Below, in pieces: positions 60,374 to 64,000 of a stretch of DNA of 64,000 nt (positions are counted from its first letter, which is position 1; each line of letters begins with the position of its first letter). The DNA is from Fusicatenibacter saccharivorans (GTDB taxonomy: Bacteria > Bacillota > Clostridia > Lachnospirales > Lachnospiraceae). Position numbers and translations under genes: made by a program. The stretch spans positions 62,001 to 126,000 of the forward strand of contig NZ_JAQEGR010000006.1 in the NCBI RefSeq assembly GCF_027667425.1, written 5' to 3'. The notes beneath the pieces are model-generated. The model ran no database searches and was not told the origin of the DNA. It saw only the letters and a program-made list of their open reading frames with translations.

Positions 60374-62371
60374 ATGAGTTTATATATCGGGACAAATTAT
60401 CATCCGCATGATTGGCCGAAGGAGCGGTGGGAAAAGGATTTTCAATTGATGAAAGAGGCTGGATTTGATACGGTACGGCTGGGACATCTGTGCTGGGACA
60501 GCTATGAGCCGGAGGATGGCGTTTATACCTTCGAATGGTTTGATCAGGTTATGGAGTTATGCGTAAAATACAAATTGAATGTAATACTGGATGTGTCGAT
60601 GCATCCGGCACCGATCTGGGTTCATAAACTTTGCCCGGGATGCAATGTAGGAGGAAAAAATGGAGCTCCACAGGCACCGCTGCGCCGATATATGGACGAT
60701 GTTTCTGATCCAGAGTATCAGAAGTATGCACTGCGGTTTGCTGAAAAAATCGTTTCCCGTTATAAAAATCATCCGGCGCTGTTTGCGTTTGGACTGTGCA
60801 ATGAGCTGGGAGCAGGCTATCCATCCTATTCTGAAGCGTCGAAGAAGAGATTTCAGAAATGGCTGGAAAAGAAATATAAAACAATAAAAGCACTAAATCA
60901 TGCCTGGGCAACCCAGCGCTGGAGCCGAAAGCTTTCATCTTTCGAAGACGTTGCAATGCAGGTAAATGAATACGAAATCGGGGCACCGGAGGCATGGCTG
61001 GATATGCGGCGCTTCTTTTCCGATGGTATCGCAGATTTTATTACGGAACTGGCAGAAACGGTAGAACAAAATGCGCCGGGAAAGGCTCATACATCGAACC
61101 ATTTTGCAGAATATGAGACGCTTGGATTTGATTATTTGAAGGCAGCATCTGGATTTGTTGACTATCCTGGCATCGGTTTTTATCCTGGCTATGGAAACAG
61201 GGAGAGTATGGGATTCTGGAAAACGGGTTCCTGGTACATGAAACGGATTGCTGAAACTGGAAAACCAATGTGGTGCATTGAATTTGTGACAGGTGGTTTC
61301 GGGATTCATCATGCGGCAATGGGGATGAACAGAATGTATGCGTTCTGGTGTCTGCTGCATCGGATGCAGATGATGCTGGGATGGACCTGGCGAAGCATGC
61401 TGAATGGCGAAGAACAATATCTGACCGGTATGCTGAATCATGATGGAAGACCGAATGAAAATTATCGGGAATACCAGTGGATTGCATCGGATTTTCGGAA
61501 GCTGGAAAAATACGGATTTCCATATCTGCCGCAGCCAGAGATTGCTGTTTCTTACAGTTATGACAGTGAGCTTATGGCTGCGTATGCAAAAATGCAGTAT
61601 CGAATGCCATACAGCAACAACCTTGCCATCGCGCATCGGATTCTGGAAGAGAGAAACCTGGATTATAATGTTGTAGATTTGCATCAAATGACAGAACAAT
61701 ATCAGATTCTGATTATTCCGGGTGAAATTGTAATGGATCACGAGCAGGAAAACACGGTGCGGGAATTTGTAAAAAATGGCGGTACGGCAATTATGACAGG
61801 GTATTCTGCATGGGTAAAAGAAACCGGTCAGGTATTTGACACGTCGAGACCAGGAAACCTGACTGATGTATTTGGAATAGAAATTGTTGGATATCAGAGA
61901 ACCGCAGGTATGGAAGTTTCTGAAAAAGAAGAGCAGAAGCTTCGCAGAAATCCGGCAAACGGAAGAGAACTTCTGAAAGTGAGAGAAAAATGGATTGATG
62001 TGGATTATTATGAGCAGATCGAAGCAACAGATGCAGAAGTCCTGCAGCGTGAGGAGACACATCAGATTCCAGCTATAACCAGAAATCGGTATGGAAAAGG
62101 AGCGGCGTATTATTTGTTTTGTGAAACAGAGCCGGAACTTTTAGGCGAGGTTCTTGATGAATGCTGCAGGGAAAAAAGTATGCAGTCCGTGGTTACACCG
62201 CAGGGAGTAATTGGAAGAAAAATAGCGGAAAACCAGTATTTTTATGTGAATCTGACGGGAAAGGAGCAGAAAATAGAGCTTCCAGAGAATGGATATGGGG
62301 TGCTGCAGGAGAAAAAGATGGAAGATACCTGCACGCTGCAGGCGTTTGATGGTGAACTGGTGATTTGTTAA
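60374..62371 (+). CDS. Beta-galactosidase, glycoside hydrolase family 42
   Basis: A 665-aa cytosolic retaining beta-galactosidase, typical of gut bacteria degrading galacto-oligosaccharides or galactan fragments. It has the N-terminal TIM barrel (GTNYHPHDWPKERWEKDF; LGHLCWDSYEPEDGVYTFEWFD), acid/base E144 in FGLCNELG and nucleophile E303 in MWCIEFVTG. A trimerisation domain (about 390-590; LIIPGEIVMDHEQENTVREFV) and a short C-terminal beta domain follow. There is no signal peptide, so substrates must be imported, which fits the ABC importer beside it. CGGAGTG precedes ATG 60374; the frame extends to 60338 but overlaps the small ORF. Confidence 0.95.
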   Translation: MSLYIGTNYHPHDWPKERWEKDFQLMKEAGFDTVRLGHLCWDSYEPEDGVYTFEWFDQVMELCVKYKLNVILDVSMHPAPIWVHKLCPGCNVGGKNGAPQAPLRRYMDDVSDPEYQKYALRFAEKIVSRYKNHPALFAFGLCNELGAGYPSYSEASKKRFQKWLEKKYKTIKALNHAWATQRWSRKLSSFEDVAMQVNEYEIGAPEAWLDMRRFFSDGIADFITELAETVEQNAPGKAHTSNHFAEYETLGFDYLKAASGFVDYPGIGFYPGYGNRESMGFWKTGSWYMKRIAETGKPMWCIEFVTGGFGIHHAAMGMNRMYAFWCLLHRMQMMLGWTWRSMLNGEEQYLTGMLNHDGRPNENYREYQWIASDFRKLEKYGFPYLPQPEIAVSYSYDSELMAAYAKMQYRMPYSNNLAIAHRILEERNLDYNVVDLHQMTEQYQILIIPGEIVMDHEQENTVREFVKNGGTAIMTGYSAWVKETGQVFDTSRPGNLTDVFGIEIVGYQRTAGMEVSEKEEQKLRRNPANGRELLKVREKWIDVDYYEQIEATDAEVLQREETHQIPAITRNRYGKGAAYYLFCETEPELLGEVLDECCREKSMQSVVTPQGVIGRKIAENQYFYVNLTGKEQKIELPENGYGVLQEKKMEDTCTLQAFDGELVIC

Positions 62372-62395
62372 AGAAGATTGCATGAGGAAAAGAAA

Positions 62396-64000
62396 ATGAA
62401 AAAAACAGAGGACAAGTCAGTTATTTACAAGTCACTCTGGATCATGGGGACAGTTATGATTTTAGCTGTCCTCATTATTGAGCTTGTAAGTATTTTTCTG
62501 ATTCAGAGAGACAGAAGAAAGACGGAGAGGCTATTTTCTAATACGATAGAGAGCTACGGCCAGTTCTGGGAGGATAAATTTGCATCAACTTCAAAAGCGC
62601 TTCTGCTGATGAGCGGAACGGATTCAACACCATATTATCAGCAGCTGTGTATTTCGAAAGATCCGCTAACGGTGGAAACTGCTAAAGTACAGCAGCAGAA
62701 AATCATGATCGAAATGGGAGAACGGTATGGAAGGGAAATGATGCTGTTTGTCTATGTGCCGGAACGAAATATTTATTTTGTAAGCACAGAGGAAGGGACA
62801 ACTTATGCCTATCAGAGAGCGTTTAAAGAGAAAATCATTTCTTATATCGCGAACCAATATCAGGAACCAGAGAAAAACTGGATTTTTATGGAATTTGATG
62901 GACATCAGTACCTGGCGCGTATTTATTCGGCTGAAAATGGATACATTGGAGCTGCATTTTCTTTGGAAAGAATTGTATCTGGTTTTGTCGGAGAACGAAA
63001 AGATCTTTGCGTAGAAGTGCGGGATAATGAGACAGGAGAAGTAAAAATACACCAGGGGACAAGAAAAAGCGGAATTAGTACAACTTGTGTTTATCCACTG
63101 AAATATACAAATGCACAGATTTATGTCAGTATGGATGAAGGAATGCTGGACCCGGGAGGAACGTTCGGAACGCTTCTGCTAATGGGAGTCATGATGCTTG
63201 CAATTGCCAGCATTCTGATGGCAATTGGTCTGCAGGGAAAAACAGTCTTTGCGCCATTAGAACAGCTTCGAAGAGCCATGGAGCAGTACAGTACCGGGGA
63301 TTTGGACGTACGTCTGCCGGAGCGGGAAAATGTATCTCAGATCGGACAGCTCTATCAGACCTTTAATCATATGGCAGATCAGATTCAGATTTTAAGAATT
63401 GATGTTTATGAAAAAGAGCTGGAGCGGCAGAGGGCGCGAAGCCGTTTCCTGCAGGTGCAGATTCAGCCGCATTTTTATACCAATATTTTAAATCTGATTC
63501 ATGGAATGGCACAGATTCAGGATTTTGAAGAAATTCAGAAACTCTGCCGGGTATCAGCTGCATATTTCCGTTATCTGATGGGGCAGAAAGGAACCTTTGT
63601 ACCATTGAAAGAAGAACTTCGATGTCTGATAAGCTATGTTGAAATTCAGCACTGCCGTTATAAAGATATGCTGGAAATTCAGGTAAACGTAGAACCGGAA
63701 ATGGAGGATGAAATGATTCTTCCACTGGTGATTCAGACTTTTGTTGGAAACAGTGTAAAACATAATATTATGCTGGTTCCGCATCTGGAAATCGAGCTGA
63801 CAGTAAAAAGAGAAGGCGAGCATGATCTGCTGATTCTGATCGAAGATAATGGTTTAGGATTTAAGAAAGAAATTCTTGATAAAATTAATCGGAATGAGTC
63901 AATTGAAGAAGAAGGAGAACATATCGGAATACAGAATGTGAAGGAACGTATCCGTGAATTTTATGGGGAGGCGTATGAATTAAAAATTACAAGTCAGCCG
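62396..64000 (+). CDS. Second YesM-type sensor histidine kinase, 3' end cut by window edge
   Basis: 535 codons are visible, from ATG 62396 (GAGGAAAAG upstream) to the window end. TM1 is about 12-40 (SLWIMGTVMILAVLIIELV), then an extracellular sensor, TM2 about 262-284 (LLLMGVMMLAIASILMAIG), HAMP, and the His_kinase domain with H359 in QIQPHFYTNILNLIHGM. HATPase shows a less usual N-box, FVGNSVKHNI, then EDNGLGF and GIGIQNVKERI. It begins 24 bases after the GH42 gene, so it is probably cotranscribed. A response regulator gene is expected beyond 64000. It is clearly different from the kinase at 52154, so the locus has two YesM-type sensors. Confidence 0.94.
   Translation, partial: MKKTEDKSVIYKSLWIMGTVMILAVLIIELVSIFLIQRDRRKTERLFSNTIESYGQFWEDKFASTSKALLLMSGTDSTPYYQQLCISKDPLTVETAKVQQQKIMIEMGERYGREMMLFVYVPERNIYFVSTEEGTTYAYQRAFKEKIISYIANQYQEPEKNWIFMEFDGHQYLARIYSAENGYIGAAFSLERIVSGFVGERKDLCVEVRDNETGEVKIHQGTRKSGISTTCVYPLKYTNAQIYVSMDEGMLDPGGTFGTLLLMGVMMLAIASILMAIGLQGKTVFAPLEQLRRAMEQYSTGDLDVRLPERENVSQIGQLYQTFNHMADQIQILRIDVYEKELERQRARSRFLQVQIQPHFYTNILNLIHGMAQIQDFEEIQKLCRVSAAYFRYLMGQKGTFVPLKEELRCLISYVEIQHCRYKDMLEIQVNVEPEMEDEMILPLVIQTFVGNSVKHNIMLVPHLEIELTVKREGEHDLLILIEDNGLGFKKEILDKINRNESIEEEGEHIGIQNVKERIREFYGEAYELKITSQP

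Noticed and set aside
1..64000. tRNA, rRNA, CRISPR, prophage or transposase genes
   Set aside because: None could be seen by eye; short tRNA-like sequences on either strand cannot be fully excluded without a covariance search.

Overview
The window looks like a chromosomal segment of a spore-forming, low-to-middle GC Firmicute, most likely a gut Lachnospiraceae (Clostridia). The evidence is gpr and spoIIP, strong AGGAGG-type ribosome binding sites, TTG/GTG starts, wall enzymes carrying YYxxSWGG cell-wall-binding repeats, and the order comEA ... comEC-holA-rpsT-gpr-spoIIP-lepA-hemW, which is the ancestral Firmicute order. I see no rRNA, tRNA, CRISPR array, prophage or transposase gene. Species cannot be fixed from the sequence alone.

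Layout. 1-2.1 kb (minus): the start of one half of a heterodimeric ABC exporter with a degenerate Walker B, preceded by a 33-codon leader ORF with a strong Shine-Dalgarno, an intrinsic terminator and a TTGACA promoter; this resembles the bmrB-bmrC attenuation arrangement. 2.3-2.4 kb: a MITE-like palindromic element flanked by a 9-bp direct repeat. 2.5-6.4 kb: nitrilase-family hydrolase, YqhD-type alcohol dehydrogenase, and an SWGG-repeat amidase. 6.5-12.5 kb: divergent argG and argCJBD sharing ArgR-like operators. 12.6-12.75 kb: a 162-bp near-perfect palindrome before a DUF606 transporter gene. 13.2-20.4 kb: comEA, a two-component system, a GerMN lipoprotein, comEC and holA. 20.6-29.4 kb: rpsT, gpr, spoIIP, lepA, hemW and a LexA-controlled uvrA. 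29.6-33.6 kb: mreB-type gene, recD2, comF. 33.7-39 kb: two unknown membrane proteins, cdaA-cdaR (c-di-AMP synthesis), an HPr-like protein and UDP-galactopyranose mutase. 39.1-43 kb: an LCP ligase and an SWGG-repeat L,D-transpeptidase. 43.1-44.5 kb: larE and dihydrofolate reductase. 44.6-47.2 kb (minus): xpaC-telA. 47.4-51.4 kb: a DUF362 protein, an HSL-type esterase and a condensation-like acyltransferase with a membrane tail, followed by a convergent MerR regulator. 52.1-64 kb: a carbohydrate locus with YesM/YesN, solute-binding lipoprotein, two permeases, AraC regulator, a 37-codon membrane ORF, a GH42 beta-galactosidase and a second, truncated YesM-type kinase.

How the parts fit. Much of the window serves the cell envelope (amidase, MreB, c-di-AMP, Glf, LCP, L,D-transpeptidase). 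The sugar locus is a complete sense-import-hydrolyse unit except that it has no ABC ATPase gene, so it probably borrows a shared MsmK-type subunit. The most unusual items are the leader ORF/terminator before the ABC exporter, the two palindromic elements, the sensor system inside the com cluster, and the small membrane ORF coupled to the GH42 gene.
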